Shown: positions 52,478 through 61,094 of the stretch, piece by piece
How the letters are laid out: each line of letters opens with the position of its first letter
Numbering within the stretch: position 1 is the stretch's first letter
Notes under the pieces: generated by a model
What the model was told of the DNA's origin: nothing
The model's database searches: none
What the model saw: the letters and a program-made list of their open reading frames with translations, nothing else
Source of the DNA: Streptomyces sp. NBC_01446
GTDB taxonomy: Bacteria; Actinomycetota; Actinomycetes; Streptomycetales; Streptomycetaceae
Length of the DNA: 64,000 nucleotides
NCBI RefSeq assembly: GCF_026340095.1
Contig: NZ_JAPEPO010000001.1
Location: forward strand, 6,100,001 to 6,164,000
Reading direction: 5' to 3'
Program-made: the position numbers and the translations under genes

Positions 52478-52900
52478 ACGGCACGCCTCGACCATGTCGT
52501 CCTCTGGGTCAGCGACCCGGTGGCCGCGGCGCACTTCTACGAACAGGCGGTCGGCCTCGAACCTCTCAGGGTCGCCGAGTTCAAGGAGGGCGCGGTTTCG
52601 TTCCCCTCGGTGCGGGTCAACGAGGAGACCATCCTCGACCTCGCGCCGCTGACGACGGCGCCCCGTATGAACATGGTGCCGGGCGGCGGCAAGAGCGCCG
52701 GTCACCCTGTCAACCATGTGTGCATCGCCCTCACTGAAGCTGGCTACGACAGCCTGCGTGCCCGTCTCGAGGAGCGCGAGGTGCCGGTCTCGGACCACGG
52801 CCGTCACTCGTACGGCGCCCGCGGCCCGGCCGTCCGCAGCTTCTACTTCCGCGACCCCGACGGGAACGTCTTCGAAGCGCGCTATTACGAAGAGGGCTGA
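52445..52900 (+). CDS. VOC (glyoxalase-fold) protein
   Basis: A 151-residue metalloprotein-fold protein of the vicinal oxygen chelate superfamily. Two beta-alpha-beta-beta-beta modules are evident: RLDHVVLWVSDPVAAAHFYE and NHVCIALTEAGYDSLRARLE, with the end SFYFRDPDGNVFEARYYEEG supplying the conserved Glu. Metal-ligand His are in LDHVV and VNHVC. The first ATG at 52445 and the second at 52466 both have the same upstream bases owing to a 21-base duplication; the shorter start would give a 144-residue protein. Reaction unknown. Confidence 0.87.
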   Translation: MTDNSERMTDNTARLDHVVLWVSDPVAAAHFYEQAVGLEPLRVAEFKEGAVSFPSVRVNEETILDLAPLTTAPRMNMVPGGGKSAGHPVNHVCIALTEAGYDSLRARLEEREVPVSDHGRHSYGARGPAVRSFYFRDPDGNVFEARYYEEG

Positions 52901-52945
52901 GGCCCGATGACTGGTGCGGGGCCCTGCTCGTGCGGGGGTTGGTGT

Positions 52946-53245
52946 TCAGCGGTGTGCGCGGCCCCATGAGCGGCGCCGCGACCGGCCGCCCGTCCGGCCA
53001 CGGTCGAGCAGTGCCACACCCAGGGCGGCCAAGCCGATCTGGATCAGCCACTCCACCCAGTCGATCCCCTTGGTGTCCGCGACACCGATGCCCGCGGCGA
53101 TGGCCGAGCCGAGCAGCGCGGCCACGATGCCGACGACGACCGTCGCCAGGATGCCGATGCGCTGACGGCCCGGCAGAGCGAGCCGGCCCAGGACACCGAT
53201 GACGATGCCGATCACGATCGCGCTGATGACGCCGGAAATCTCCAT
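52946..53245 (-). CDS. GlsB/YeaQ/YmgE family stress membrane protein
   Basis: A 99-residue protein with three hydrophobic segments (VISAIVIGIVIGVLGRLALP; GILATVVVGIVAALLGSAIA; VEWLIQIGLAALGVALLD) and a basic tail. The motif GRLALPGRQRIGILAT followed by the Gly-rich second span is the transglycosylase-associated (YeaQ) pattern. ATG at 53245 behind AGGGAG. It converges on the VOC gene. Such proteins rise under stress, but their mode of action is not known. Confidence 0.88.
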   Translation of the reverse strand: MEISGVISAIVIGIVIGVLGRLALPGRQRIGILATVVVGIVAALLGSAIAAGIGVADTKGIDWVEWLIQIGLAALGVALLDRGRTGGRSRRRSWGRAHR

Positions 53246-53358
53246 GTCCCCACGACTCCCTAGAACCCGGGCACGCGGCGCCCAGGACGTTGTCTCCAGG
53301 TCTCTTCCCCTTGACGAGCCGTCCAGTCCGGGCCGCGACCGAGGTACGGGTCGTCCAG

Positions 53359-53387
53359 TGAACAGAGAGGTCCGCGCTGCCTAGAGT
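53359..53387 (+). promoter_or_regulatory. Promoter of the cupin gene
   Basis: TGAACA (53359-53364) and TAGAGT (53382-53387) are 17 bases apart. The -10 ends eight bases before ATG 53396, and no ribosome site lies between, so the message has no leader or one to two bases. Confidence 0.6.
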
Positions 53388-53395
53388 GACCGTTC

Positions 53396-53761
53396 ATGAC
53401 CACGAACGATCAGACCACTGCTTCTTTTGCCGTACACATCCCGGACGTTGCACTCGAACCGGAGCCCCTCGATCCGGAGCAGATCGTCTCGGGCGACCCC
53501 GTCGTCACGGGCAAGGTGCTCTGGGAGTCCGCCGACGGCAAGCAACTGCGGGGCATCTGGCAGATCACGCCGGGCGTGGTCACGGACACCGAGGCGAACG
53601 AGCTGTTCGTGGTCGTCTCCGGCCGCGCCACGGTCGAGGTCGAGGGCGGGCAGACCCTGGAGGTGGGCCCCGGCGACGCGGCGGTACTGCGCGAGGGCGA
53701 CCGTACGACGTGGACCGTGCACGAGACCCTGCGGAAGGCGTACCACATCACGCTGCCCTGA
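53396..53761 (+). CDS. Cupin-domain protein
   Basis: A 121-residue single-domain cupin. The conserved barrel shows GIWQITPGVVTDTEANELFV and VVSGRATVEVEGGQTLEVGP, then GDAAVLREGDRTTWTVHETL. The usual two-His metal site (HxH) is not obvious: the expected positions read DTEANE, so metal binding may be lost or use other residues. It resembles the cupin_3 (DUF861) family, which includes (S)-ureidoglycine aminohydrolase-like proteins. It seems leaderless and converges on the MFS gene. Confidence 0.83.
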   Translation: MTTNDQTTASFAVHIPDVALEPEPLDPEQIVSGDPVVTGKVLWESADGKQLRGIWQITPGVVTDTEANELFVVVSGRATVEVEGGQTLEVGPGDAAVLREGDRTTWTVHETLRKAYHITLP

Positions 53762-53809
53762 CCGGCGTCATGTCGGCCGCGGTCACCGGCCGGGGCACGC
53801 CCGCCCTGA

Positions 53810-55090
53810 TCACCTGGTCGTGGGCCGCCGGCCGAAGAGGGTGAGCGCGGCGAGCGGCAGCAGGAGGCAGGCCGCGGCCAGGTTGAGCCAGGCGTAGCTC
53901 GCCGTCGCGACGACCAGGCCCGCGGCCGCGCCGCCGACGCCGGCCGCTGTGTTCATGGTCAGGTCGGACAGGCCCTGTGCGGCGGCGCGCGCGGCTTGCG
54001 GCACCGAGTCGGTCAGCAGGGCCGAACCGGAGACGAGGCCCGCGGACCAGCCGAGCCCCAGGACGAACAGGCCCGCGGCGGTCTGCCCGTGGCTGCCGCC
54101 CGCCGTGCCCGCGAGCAGCGCCGCACAGGCGAGCAGACCCACGGCGAGGCCGATCACGGAGAGCCGCCCGAGCCGGTCCGACAGCCGTCCCATCACCGGC
54201 GAGAACGCGTACATGCCCGCGATGTGTCCGCTGATGACGAGGCCGATGAGGTCGATGCTCGCACCGTGACGGCCGAGGTCGACCGGCGTCATCGACATGA
54301 TCGACACCATCGCGGTGTGCGAGACGGCGACGGTCACGAGGGCGAGCCGGGCACGCGGCGACGCGGCGACCGCGGCGAACCCCGCCCTGATCGACCGCGC
54401 TCCGGCCGACTTCTCCTCCTCGGGAGCCAGGGCGCGGGCGGTCAGGAGCGGGTCGGGACGCAGCAGGACCTGCACCATGACGGCCGAGACGAGGAAGACC
54501 CCGGCCGCCCACAGGAAGGGCCCCGCCGCCGCGGGGATGCCGAGCCCGGAGACGCTGCGGCCCGCGGGCGCCGCGATGTTGGGCCCGAGCACCGCGCCGA
54601 TCGTGGTGGCCCACACGACGTTCGAGATCGCCCGCGCCCGGCGCTGCGGCTCGGCCAGATCGGCGGCGGCGAACCGCGCCTGGAGATTGGCCGACGAGGC
54701 GGCGCCGAACCCGGCCATGCCGACGAGCAGCAGCGGGAAGCTCCCCACCGCGGCGGCCAGCACGACGACCCCGGCTCCCAGGGCGCCGATCAGATACGCG
54801 AGGACGAGCCCGGGCCGCCGCCCTCGCGCCGTCATCAGGGCGGCGAGCGGAACGGACAGGAGGGCAGTCCCGGCGACTGTCGCGGTCGGTGCGAGCCCGG
54901 ACAGTGCCTCGTCCCCGCTGACCTGCTTGGCGAGCACGGCGGCGAGCGCGATGCCGGTGGCGACACCGAGCCCGCCGAGTATCTGGCTCGCGACGAGCAC
55001 GGCGGTGACACGGCGGCGCAGCCCGGCCAGGTCCTCGGGCGTCACGGGGACGGAAGGCCGGCGGCGTGCGGTGGAATCGGGTATGAGCAC
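53810..55090 (-). CDS. MFS transporter
   Basis: A 426-residue major facilitator with 12 predicted spans. Motif A-like sequences appear as LMTARGRRPGLVLAYLIGAL (first half) and FSPVMGRLSDRLGRLSVIGL (second half), the latter with the classic GxLSDRxGR. I take GTG 55090 (VLIPDSTARRRPSVPVTPED) as start; upstream in-frame codons to 55174 give poorly coding sequence. No clear ribosome site is seen. The type is a multidrug or sugar efflux-like MFS; substrate unknown. Between it and ogt lies the 22-base repeat array. Confidence 0.87.
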   Translation of the reverse strand: MLIPDSTARRRPSVPVTPEDLAGLRRRVTAVLVASQILGGLGVATGIALAAVLAKQVSGDEALSGLAPTATVAGTALLSVPLAALMTARGRRPGLVLAYLIGALGAGVVVLAAAVGSFPLLLVGMAGFGAASSANLQARFAAADLAEPQRRARAISNVVWATTIGAVLGPNIAAPAGRSVSGLGIPAAAGPFLWAAGVFLVSAVMVQVLLRPDPLLTARALAPEEEKSAGARSIRAGFAAVAASPRARLALVTVAVSHTAMVSIMSMTPVDLGRHGASIDLIGLVISGHIAGMYAFSPVMGRLSDRLGRLSVIGLAVGLLACAALLAGTAGGSHGQTAAGLFVLGLGWSAGLVSGSALLTDSVPQAARAAAQGLSDLTMNTAAGVGGAAAGLVVATASYAWLNLAAACLLLPLAALTLFGRRPTTR

Positions 55091-55180
55091 CGGCGCAGTG
55101 TGCCAGCCGGCACCCACCCGCGAACACCGGGCATCCCCGCGCGGCCCGGCGCCGGCCCGGCGCCCGGAGCTCAAAACGGT

Positions 55181-55454
55181 GGCTCCCGTGCCACGGGAAC
55201 AGCAGCGCCCGCGCCTCTGAACAGCCGCTCCTGTGCCTCGGGAACGGCCGCTCCCGCGCCTAGGAACAGCCGCTGCTGTGCCTCCGGAACAGCCCCTCCT
55301 GTGCCTCGCCTCGGGAACAGCCCCTCCTGCGCCTCGGGAACAGCCGCTCCCGCGCCTCGGGAACAGCCGCTCCCGCGCCTAGGAACAGCCGCTCCCGCGC
55401 CTAGGAACAGCCGCTCCCGCGCCTAGGAACAGCCGCTCCCGTGTCTCAGAACAG
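55181..55454 (-). repeat. Minisatellite of 22-23-base units between ogt and the MFS gene
   Basis: About 12 head-to-tail copies run from 55181 to 55454. On the plus strand units begin CCGCTCCCGCGCC and end (C)TAGGAACAG or TCGGGAACAG. Three adjacent copies (55367-55432) are identical 22-mers containing CCTAGG, and one unit (55293-55320) is 28 bases long through a five-base internal duplication. The last unit contains the ogt stop codon. It fills most of the 355 bases without a gene. Confidence 0.92.
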
Positions 55455-56045
55455 CGGCTGCGGAAGGACCCCTTCCAGCGCGAGCAGTTGCCGCTTCGTC
55501 TCCAGGCCGCCGCCGAATCCGCCGATGCCGCCGTCGCTCTCCACGACGCGGTGGCACGGCACCACGACCGGCAGCGGATTGGCCCCCATGGCCACGCCCA
55601 CCGCCTGTGCCGCCCCCGGCTGCCCGACGCGGCCCGCCAGATCGCCGTAACCGACGACCGTGCCGAACGGGACGCCGGACGCCAGCTCGCGAAGGACCTG
55701 CCGGTTGAACCCGGAGATCAGCGACCAGTCGAGCGGGAGCTCGAAGTCGCGCCGCTCACCGGCGAAGTAGGCCTTCAGCTGACGTATGGGCTCGGCCAGG
55801 AGCGGCGAGTCCGGGGCCTCCACCGGCTCGGTCCCGAGGCGGGAACCGAGCCGCTCGACCGCCGGGTCCCGCACGGCGGGGGAGGCGTGGAAGACGACAT
55901 TCACCAGGCCGGCGTCCGTCGCGGCGAGGAGCAGCGGGCCGATGTCCGTGCTGACGACGGCCCAGACGACCGTGAGCCCGGCCCCGTCCCCGGCCTTGCT
56001 CCCGGCGGCCCTGTCCCCAGTGGATTTCTGCCCAATGGCGTTCAT
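55446..56045 (-). CDS. ogt: Methylated-DNA-protein cysteine methyltransferase
   Basis: Repairs O6-alkylguanine by accepting the alkyl group onto its own cysteine; 199 residues. The active-site motif is LPVVVPCHRVVESDGGIGGF with the acceptor Cys, preceded by the DNA-binding helix segment GFNRQVLRELASGVPFGTVV then GYGDLA. The start is taken as ATG 56045; a GTG 30 bases upstream is possible. The last codons (QPLF) lie in the first copy of the adjacent minisatellite, read in sense, suggesting the array grew out of the gene's 3' end. No Ada-type regulator is fused. Confidence 0.93.
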   Translation of the reverse strand: MNAIGQKSTGDRAAGSKAGDGAGLTVVWAVVSTDIGPLLLAATDAGLVNVVFHASPAVRDPAVERLGSRLGTEPVEAPDSPLLAEPIRQLKAYFAGERRDFELPLDWSLISGFNRQVLRELASGVPFGTVVGYGDLAGRVGQPGAAQAVGVAMGANPLPVVVPCHRVVESDGGIGGFGGGLETKRQLLALEGVLPQPLF

Positions 56046-56125
56046 GCCGACCACCGTACGGGGAGCCACTGACAACGGGCCCGCGCCGTCCGCCGGCCTC
56101 GCCTCCCCCCGGCCCGCCGACGGCT

Positions 56126-57001
56126 CTACCGGCCGCCGCCCACCGCCTTGCGCACGACATCCGGGAAGTTGCTGATGATGCCGTCCACGCCGAGACCGGC
56201 CACGCGCCGCGCGGTCGCCGCGTCGTTCACGGTCCAGGTGAAGAGCTGGAGGCGCTTGCCGTGCGGGCCCTTGAGGGCGTGCGCCGAGGCGACGTACCGC
56301 TTCGAGATCGTCCCGTAGCTGGGGTGGATCCGGTCGGCGAACCGGGCGTACCGGGGCAGGTCGCTCACGGCGGGGGTACCGAGGAAGCCCGTCGTGATGT
56401 CGGGGCGGAGCACGTGCACGGTCCGTACGCTGTTGGCGCTGAAGCTCTGGACCACCAGGCGGTTCCTGACGTGATCGCGGTTGAGCCAGCCCTCCTTGCC
56501 GAGCACGCGCAGGATGTCCCTCTCGATGCCCGGGTAGAGTTCCGGGTTCTTGACCTCCATGAGGAGTTTCTGGTGGTTGTGGTCGACCCGGTCCAGGTAC
56601 TGGGTGAGGGTCGGGACGCGGGCACCCTTGAACTTGGCGCCCTTCCAGCGGCCGGCGTCGAGCTTGGCGATCTCCGCGGCGGTGAAGTCGCGGACGTTGT
56701 ACGGAGCGCGGCCGGGGAACACCTGCTCCACGTTCGTGGTGCGTGCCAGATTGGTGTCGTGGATGACGACGAGCCGGCCGTCCTTGGTGCGTTGGACATC
56801 GTTCTCGACCCAGTCGAAGCCGAGCTTGTCCGCCTTGTCGATGGCCTGCAGGGTGTTCTCGGGTGCGTACCCGGAGGCGCCGCGGTGTGCGACGACCACG
56901 GGTGCGTTGTTCCGCGGGGCCGCCTCGGCGGCGGTTGGGAGGGCCAGGACGCCGACGAATCCCACCAGGGTGGCGATCGCGGTGGCTGCGCGTGCGGACA
57001 C
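56126..57001 (-). CDS. Secreted glycerophosphodiester phosphodiesterase
   Basis: A 291-residue exported GDPD-family hydrolase that splits glycerophosphodiesters into glycerol 3-phosphate and an alcohol. The signal peptide is VSARAATAIATLVGFVGVLA through AEAA. The catalytic motif is VVAHRGASGYAPENTLQAID (His-Arg and Glu-Asn), then WVENDVQRTKDGRLVVIHD with the metal-binding E-x-D and second His. GTG 57001 follows GAGGAG. It probably scavenges phosphate from phospholipid or teichoic acid debris; no pho box was recognised. Confidence 0.93.
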   Translation of the reverse strand: MSARAATAIATLVGFVGVLALPTAAEAAPRNNAPVVVAHRGASGYAPENTLQAIDKADKLGFDWVENDVQRTKDGRLVVIHDTNLARTTNVEQVFPGRAPYNVRDFTAAEIAKLDAGRWKGAKFKGARVPTLTQYLDRVDHNHQKLLMEVKNPELYPGIERDILRVLGKEGWLNRDHVRNRLVVQSFSANSVRTVHVLRPDITTGFLGTPAVSDLPRYARFADRIHPSYGTISKRYVASAHALKGPHGKRLQLFTWTVNDAATARRVAGLGVDGIISNFPDVVRKAVGGGR

Positions 57002-57268
57002 GTGTACTCCTCGCGTCGAGGGGTCAAGGCTGAGACGACGGTGACAGTCGGTTGCCAACGGAAGACAGGTGAAGGATGTCCACACACTGAACGGAGTGGT
57101 GGGAGGACGTGCACCCCGCGGGCGGGTGTCGTGAGGCTTTGCCGGAAAATCGGTCAGACGTTCCTGCGGGAGCCTTAATCTCTGCTCCAATCGCGGTCGC
57201 TCCGGCAGCCGCTGCCAGGGGTGCATACGGAACGCATCAGGAACATCAGGGCGGAAGGGCTGTGGCGG

Positions 57269-58075
57269 ATGCAGGGCACGGTCGACGGATTCAGCTATGG
57301 ACTGGTCACGCCGCTGGTGGCGTTCTTCATGGCCTGCCTCGGCGGGGCGCTGGGTCTGCGCTGCACCACCAGATCGCTGCTCGTCACCCAGTCCTGGCGG
57401 CCCGGCTGGCTCGCGCTCGGCTCGGCGGCGATCGGGTCCGGGATCTGGACGATGCACTTCATCGCGATGATGGGCTTCCGCGTGCAGGGCACCCCGATCC
57501 ACTACGACAAACTGACGACGTTCGCGAGCCTGGGCGTCGCCATCGTCATGGTCGGGGTCGGGATCTTCATCGTCGGCTACCGGGGTGCGACGGGAACGGC
57601 CCTGTTCACCGGCGGCACGGTCACCGGTCTGGGCGTCGCGTCGATGCACTACCTCGGCATGGCCGGTATGCGCCTACATGGGACGCTTCAGTACAACACC
57701 TTCACCGTCGGCGTCTCTGTAGTGATCGCCATGGCCGCCGCCACCGCCGCGCTCTGGGCCGCGGTCCAGGTCAGGGGATTCACCTGGAGCGTCGGCGCGA
57801 GCCTCGTCATGGGTCTCGCGGTGACCGGCATGCACTACACCGGAATGGCCGCCCTCAGCGTCCACGTGCACGGAAGCGGCGGCACCCCTGCCGGTGACAC
57901 CCCCGCCGAACTCCTCGCGCCCCTGATGATCGGCCCCCTGTGCTTCCTGCTCCTGGCCGGCGTCGTGGTGGTGTTCGACCCGATGATGATGACGGGCAGG
58001 CCCGACCGGCGGGACGCCGTCGAGGCCGCGAGCAGGGCGGGCCGGACCGTGCGCCCGCTGCGACGGGCAGGCTGA
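57269..58075 (+). CDS. MHYT-domain membrane protein
   Basis: A 268-residue integral membrane protein with about seven spans. It contains three MHYT-type motifs: MHFIAMMGF (residues 62-70), MHYLGMAGM (126-134) and MHYTGMAAL (188-196), which are thought to bind a metal such as copper and to sense oxygen, CO or NO. Unlike many MHYT proteins it has no GGDEF, EAL or kinase part. ATG at 57269, with GAAGGG upstream. It precedes uvrB by 40 bases on the same strand but the two probably have separate promoters. Confidence 0.92.
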   Translation: MQGTVDGFSYGLVTPLVAFFMACLGGALGLRCTTRSLLVTQSWRPGWLALGSAAIGSGIWTMHFIAMMGFRVQGTPIHYDKLTTFASLGVAIVMVGVGIFIVGYRGATGTALFTGGTVTGLGVASMHYLGMAGMRLHGTLQYNTFTVGVSVVIAMAAATAALWAAVQVRGFTWSVGASLVMGLAVTGMHYTGMAALSVHVHGSGGTPAGDTPAELLAPLMIGPLCFLLLAGVVVVFDPMMMTGRPDRRDAVEAASRAGRTVRPLRRAG

Positions 58076-58115
58076 TCCGGCCCCGTTGTCAGTGCGGGGT
58101 CGTACGGTGGATTCC

Positions 58116-60263
58116 ATGCGGCCCGTATCCAAGATCGAACGCACGGTGGCGCCTTTCGAGGTCGTCAGTCCCTACCAGCCAAGCGGCGACCAGCCGGCAG
58201 CCATCGCCGACCTGGAGCGGCGCATCACCGCAGGTGAGAAGGATGTCGTCCTCCTCGGTGCGACCGGAACAGGTAAGTCCGCCACCACCGCGTGGATGAT
58301 CGAGAAGCTCCAGCGCCCCACCCTCGTGATGGCGCCGAACAAGACGCTGGCCGCCCAGCTGGCCAACGAGTTCCGCGAGCTGCTGCCGAACAACGCGGTC
58401 GAGTACTTCGTCTCGTACTACGACTACTACCAGCCCGAGGCGTACGTCCCGCAGTCGGACACCTACATCGAGAAGGACTCCTCGATCAACGAGGAGGTGG
58501 AGCGCCTGCGCCACTCCGCGACGAACTCGCTGCTCACCCGGCGTGACGTCGTCGTGGTCGCCTCCGTCTCGTGCATCTACGGCCTGGGCACGCCGCAGGA
58601 GTACGTCGACCGCATGGTGTCGCTCAAGGTCGGCGACGAGATCGACCGGGACGATCTGCTGCGCCGCTTCGTCGACATCCAGTACACGCGCAACGACGTG
58701 GCCTTCAGCCGTGGCACGTTCCGCGTCCGCGGCGACACCATCGAGATCTTCCCGGTCTACGAGGAGCTCGCCGTCCGCATCGAGATGTTCGGCGACGAGA
58801 TCGAGTCCCTCTCCACCCTCCACCCCCTCACCGGCGAGGTCATCAGCGACGACGAGTCGCTGTACGTCTTCCCGGCCACGCACTACGTGGCGGGCCCCGA
58901 GCGCCTGGAGCGCGCGGCGAACGACATCGAGAAGGAGCTCGGGGAGCGCCTCGCGGAGCTGGAGAAGCAGGGCAAGATGCTCGAGGCCCAGCGGCTGCGC
59001 ATGCGCACCACGTACGACCTCGAGATGCTCCGTCAGATCGGCTCCTGCTCCGGCGTGGAGAACTACTCGATGCACTTCGACGGCCGCTCGCCCGGCTCCC
59101 CGCCGAACACGCTGCTCGACTACTTCCCGGACGACTTCCTCCTCGTCATCGACGAGTCGCATGTCACCGTGCCGCAGATCGGAGCCATGTACGAGGGCGA
59201 CGCCTCCCGCAAGCGCACCCTCGTCGACCACGGCTTCCGGCTCCCGTCCGCCCTGGACAACCGCCCCCTGAAGTGGGAGGAGTTTCAGGAGCGCATCGGC
59301 CAGACCGTGTACCTGTCGGCCACCCCGGGCAAGTACGAGCTCGCGCGGGGCGACGGGTTCGTGGAGCAGATCATCCGCCCCACGGGCCTCATCGACCCCG
59401 AGGTCGTGGTCAAGCCCACCGAGGGCCAGATCGACGACCTGGTGCACGAGATCCGCAAGCGCACCGAGAAGGACGAGCGCGTCCTCGTCACCACGCTCAC
59501 CAAGAAGATGGCCGAGGACCTCACCGAGTACTTCCTGGAGCTCGGCATCCAGGTGCGCTACCTGCACAGCGACGTCGACACGCTGCGTCGCGTCGAGCTG
59601 CTGCGCGAACTGCGCGCGGGCGAGTACGACGTCCTCGTCGGCATCAACCTGCTCCGTGAGGGCCTCGACCTGCCCGAGGTCTCCCTGGTGGCGATCCTCG
59701 ACGCCGACAAGGAGGGTTTCCTGCGCTCCGGCACCTCCCTGATCCAGACCATCGGCCGCGCCGCGCGCAACGTGTCGGGCCAGGTCCATATGTACGCGGA
59801 CAAGATCACCCCGGCGATGGAGAAGGCCATCGACGAGACCAATCGGCGCCGGGAGAAGCAGATCGCGTACAACAAGGAAAAGGGGATCGACCCCCAGCCG
59901 CTCCGCAAGAAGATCAACGACATCGTCGCGTCCATCGCGCGCGAGGACGTCGACACCGAGGAACTCCTCGGCTCCGGCTACCGCAAGGGCGCGAAGGACG
60001 GCAAGGGTGCCAAGGCGCCCGTGCCCGCGCTCGCCAAGGCGGGCGCCAAGAAGACCGGCGGCAAGGCCACGAAGGGCAAGGCGGCACAGACGGTCCCCAC
60101 CGATCGTCCCGCGGCCGAACTCGCCGAGCAGATCGAGGAGTTGACCGACCGGATGCGGGCGGCCGCCGCGGATCTCCAGTTCGAGATCGCCGCGCGGCTG
60201 CGTGACGAGGTGTCGGAGATGAAGAAGGAGCTGCGCCAGATGAAGGAGGCCGGGCTGGCCTGA
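58116..60263 (+). CDS. uvrB: Excinuclease ABC subunit UvrB
   Basis: Damage-recognition helicase of nucleotide excision repair, 715 residues. Walker A is LLGATGTGKSATTAWMIEKL (residues ~46-65); the beta-hairpin region VEYFVSYYDYYQPEAYVPQ lies at ~98; the helicase motifs include FLLVIDESHVTVPQIGAMY and IGRAARNVSGQVHMY. The C-terminal UVR motif (EQIEELTDRMRAAAADLQFE) that contacts UvrC is complete. A Lys/Gly/Ala-rich linker (~625-670) precedes it, common in Streptomyces. ATG 58116 (MRPVSKIERTVAPFEVVSPY). TACGGT seven bases before it may be a leaderless -10, and GGTGGA could be a ribosome site; the two cannot be told apart. Confidence 0.98.
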   Translation: MRPVSKIERTVAPFEVVSPYQPSGDQPAAIADLERRITAGEKDVVLLGATGTGKSATTAWMIEKLQRPTLVMAPNKTLAAQLANEFRELLPNNAVEYFVSYYDYYQPEAYVPQSDTYIEKDSSINEEVERLRHSATNSLLTRRDVVVVASVSCIYGLGTPQEYVDRMVSLKVGDEIDRDDLLRRFVDIQYTRNDVAFSRGTFRVRGDTIEIFPVYEELAVRIEMFGDEIESLSTLHPLTGEVISDDESLYVFPATHYVAGPERLERAANDIEKELGERLAELEKQGKMLEAQRLRMRTTYDLEMLRQIGSCSGVENYSMHFDGRSPGSPPNTLLDYFPDDFLLVIDESHVTVPQIGAMYEGDASRKRTLVDHGFRLPSALDNRPLKWEEFQERIGQTVYLSATPGKYELARGDGFVEQIIRPTGLIDPEVVVKPTEGQIDDLVHEIRKRTEKDERVLVTTLTKKMAEDLTEYFLELGIQVRYLHSDVDTLRRVELLRELRAGEYDVLVGINLLREGLDLPEVSLVAILDADKEGFLRSGTSLIQTIGRAARNVSGQVHMYADKITPAMEKAIDETNRRREKQIAYNKEKGIDPQPLRKKINDIVASIAREDVDTEELLGSGYRKGAKDGKGAKAPVPALAKAGAKKTGGKATKGKAAQTVPTDRPAAELAEQIEELTDRMRAAAADLQFEIAARLRDEVSEMKKELRQMKEAGLA

Positions 60264-60288
60264 CGCCCCCCGCGCACCGCACGCCCCA

Positions 60289-60316
60289 CGGCATGCCGGA
60301 CGGATCCGGCATGCCG
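60289..60316. terminator. Terminator behind uvrB, with nearby palindrome
   Basis: CGGCATGCCGGA (60289-60300) and TCCGGCATGCCG (60305-60316) form a perfect 12-base stem with a CGGA loop. Seven bases further lies a separate 12-base palindrome, GTGTTGCAACAC (60323-60334), upstream of terD, which may be an operator. Confidence 0.8.
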
Positions 60317-60443
60317 CACGGTGTGTTGCAACACCGACACAAAGTCCTTGCCTGTGTGCGGCGTTGTCCGTGGCCCTGCGTAGGGTTTTCCCTCAACCGC
60401 CCGGACGGGCGGTGAAGAGCACAGTTCGAGAGGGGACGGACGC

Positions 60444-61046
60444 GTGACGGCCAACTTTTCCAAGGGTCCTGGTGTCAACCTGAGCAAGGGCCAGGCGATC
60501 AGCCTGCAGAAGCAGGACGGGGGCACCCTGACGGCCGTCCGGATGGGACTCGGCTGGCAGGCCGCCCCCCGCCGCGGCCTCTTCGGGTCCCGGACGCGGG
60601 AGATCGACCTCGACGCCTCGGCGGTCCTGTTCGCGGACAAGCAGCCGGTGGACGTCGTCTTCTTCCGCCACCTCGTCAGCGACGACGGCTCCGTGCGCCA
60701 CACCGGTGACAACCTGGTCGGGGGCGCCGGCCAGGGCGGCGACGACGAGGCGATCCTCGTGGACCTCCAGCGCGTCCCGGTCCACATCGACCAGATCGTC
60801 TTCACGGTGAACTCCTTCACCGGCCAGACCTTCCAGGAGGTGCAGAACGCGTTCTGCCGCCTGGTCGACGAGACCAACGGCCAGGAGCTGGCCCGCTACA
60901 CGCTCGACGGCGGCGGCCAGTACACCGCCCAGATCATGGCGAAGGTGCATCGCGCGGGCGCCGGCTGGCAGATGACCGCCCTGGGCTCGCCGGCCAACGG
61001 CCGCACGTTCCAGGACCTCATGCCGGCGATCCTGCCGGGCCTGTGA
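60444..61046 (+). CDS. TerD-family stress protein
   Basis: A 200-residue TerD-domain protein. The Ca2+-binding TerD pattern is visible as VNLSKGQAISLQKQDGGTLT then VRMGLGWQA, and TREIDLDASAVLFADKQPVD, with DNLVGGAGQGGDDEAILVDL containing the acidic cluster. TerD proteins bind Ca2+ and protect against tellurite, oxidative and other stress, possibly through membrane complexes with TerC. GTG start at 60444 follows GAGAGGGGA. It heads the cassette TerD - large TerD-like protein - TerC. Confidence 0.93.
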   Translation: MTANFSKGPGVNLSKGQAISLQKQDGGTLTAVRMGLGWQAAPRRGLFGSRTREIDLDASAVLFADKQPVDVVFFRHLVSDDGSVRHTGDNLVGGAGQGGDDEAILVDLQRVPVHIDQIVFTVNSFTGQTFQEVQNAFCRLVDETNGQELARYTLDGGGQYTAQIMAKVHRAGAGWQMTALGSPANGRTFQDLMPAILPGL

Positions 61047-61094
61047 GGTAGCGGGAACACAGGAAAAGACGGACGGGACGAGGGGGAGAAGGCG

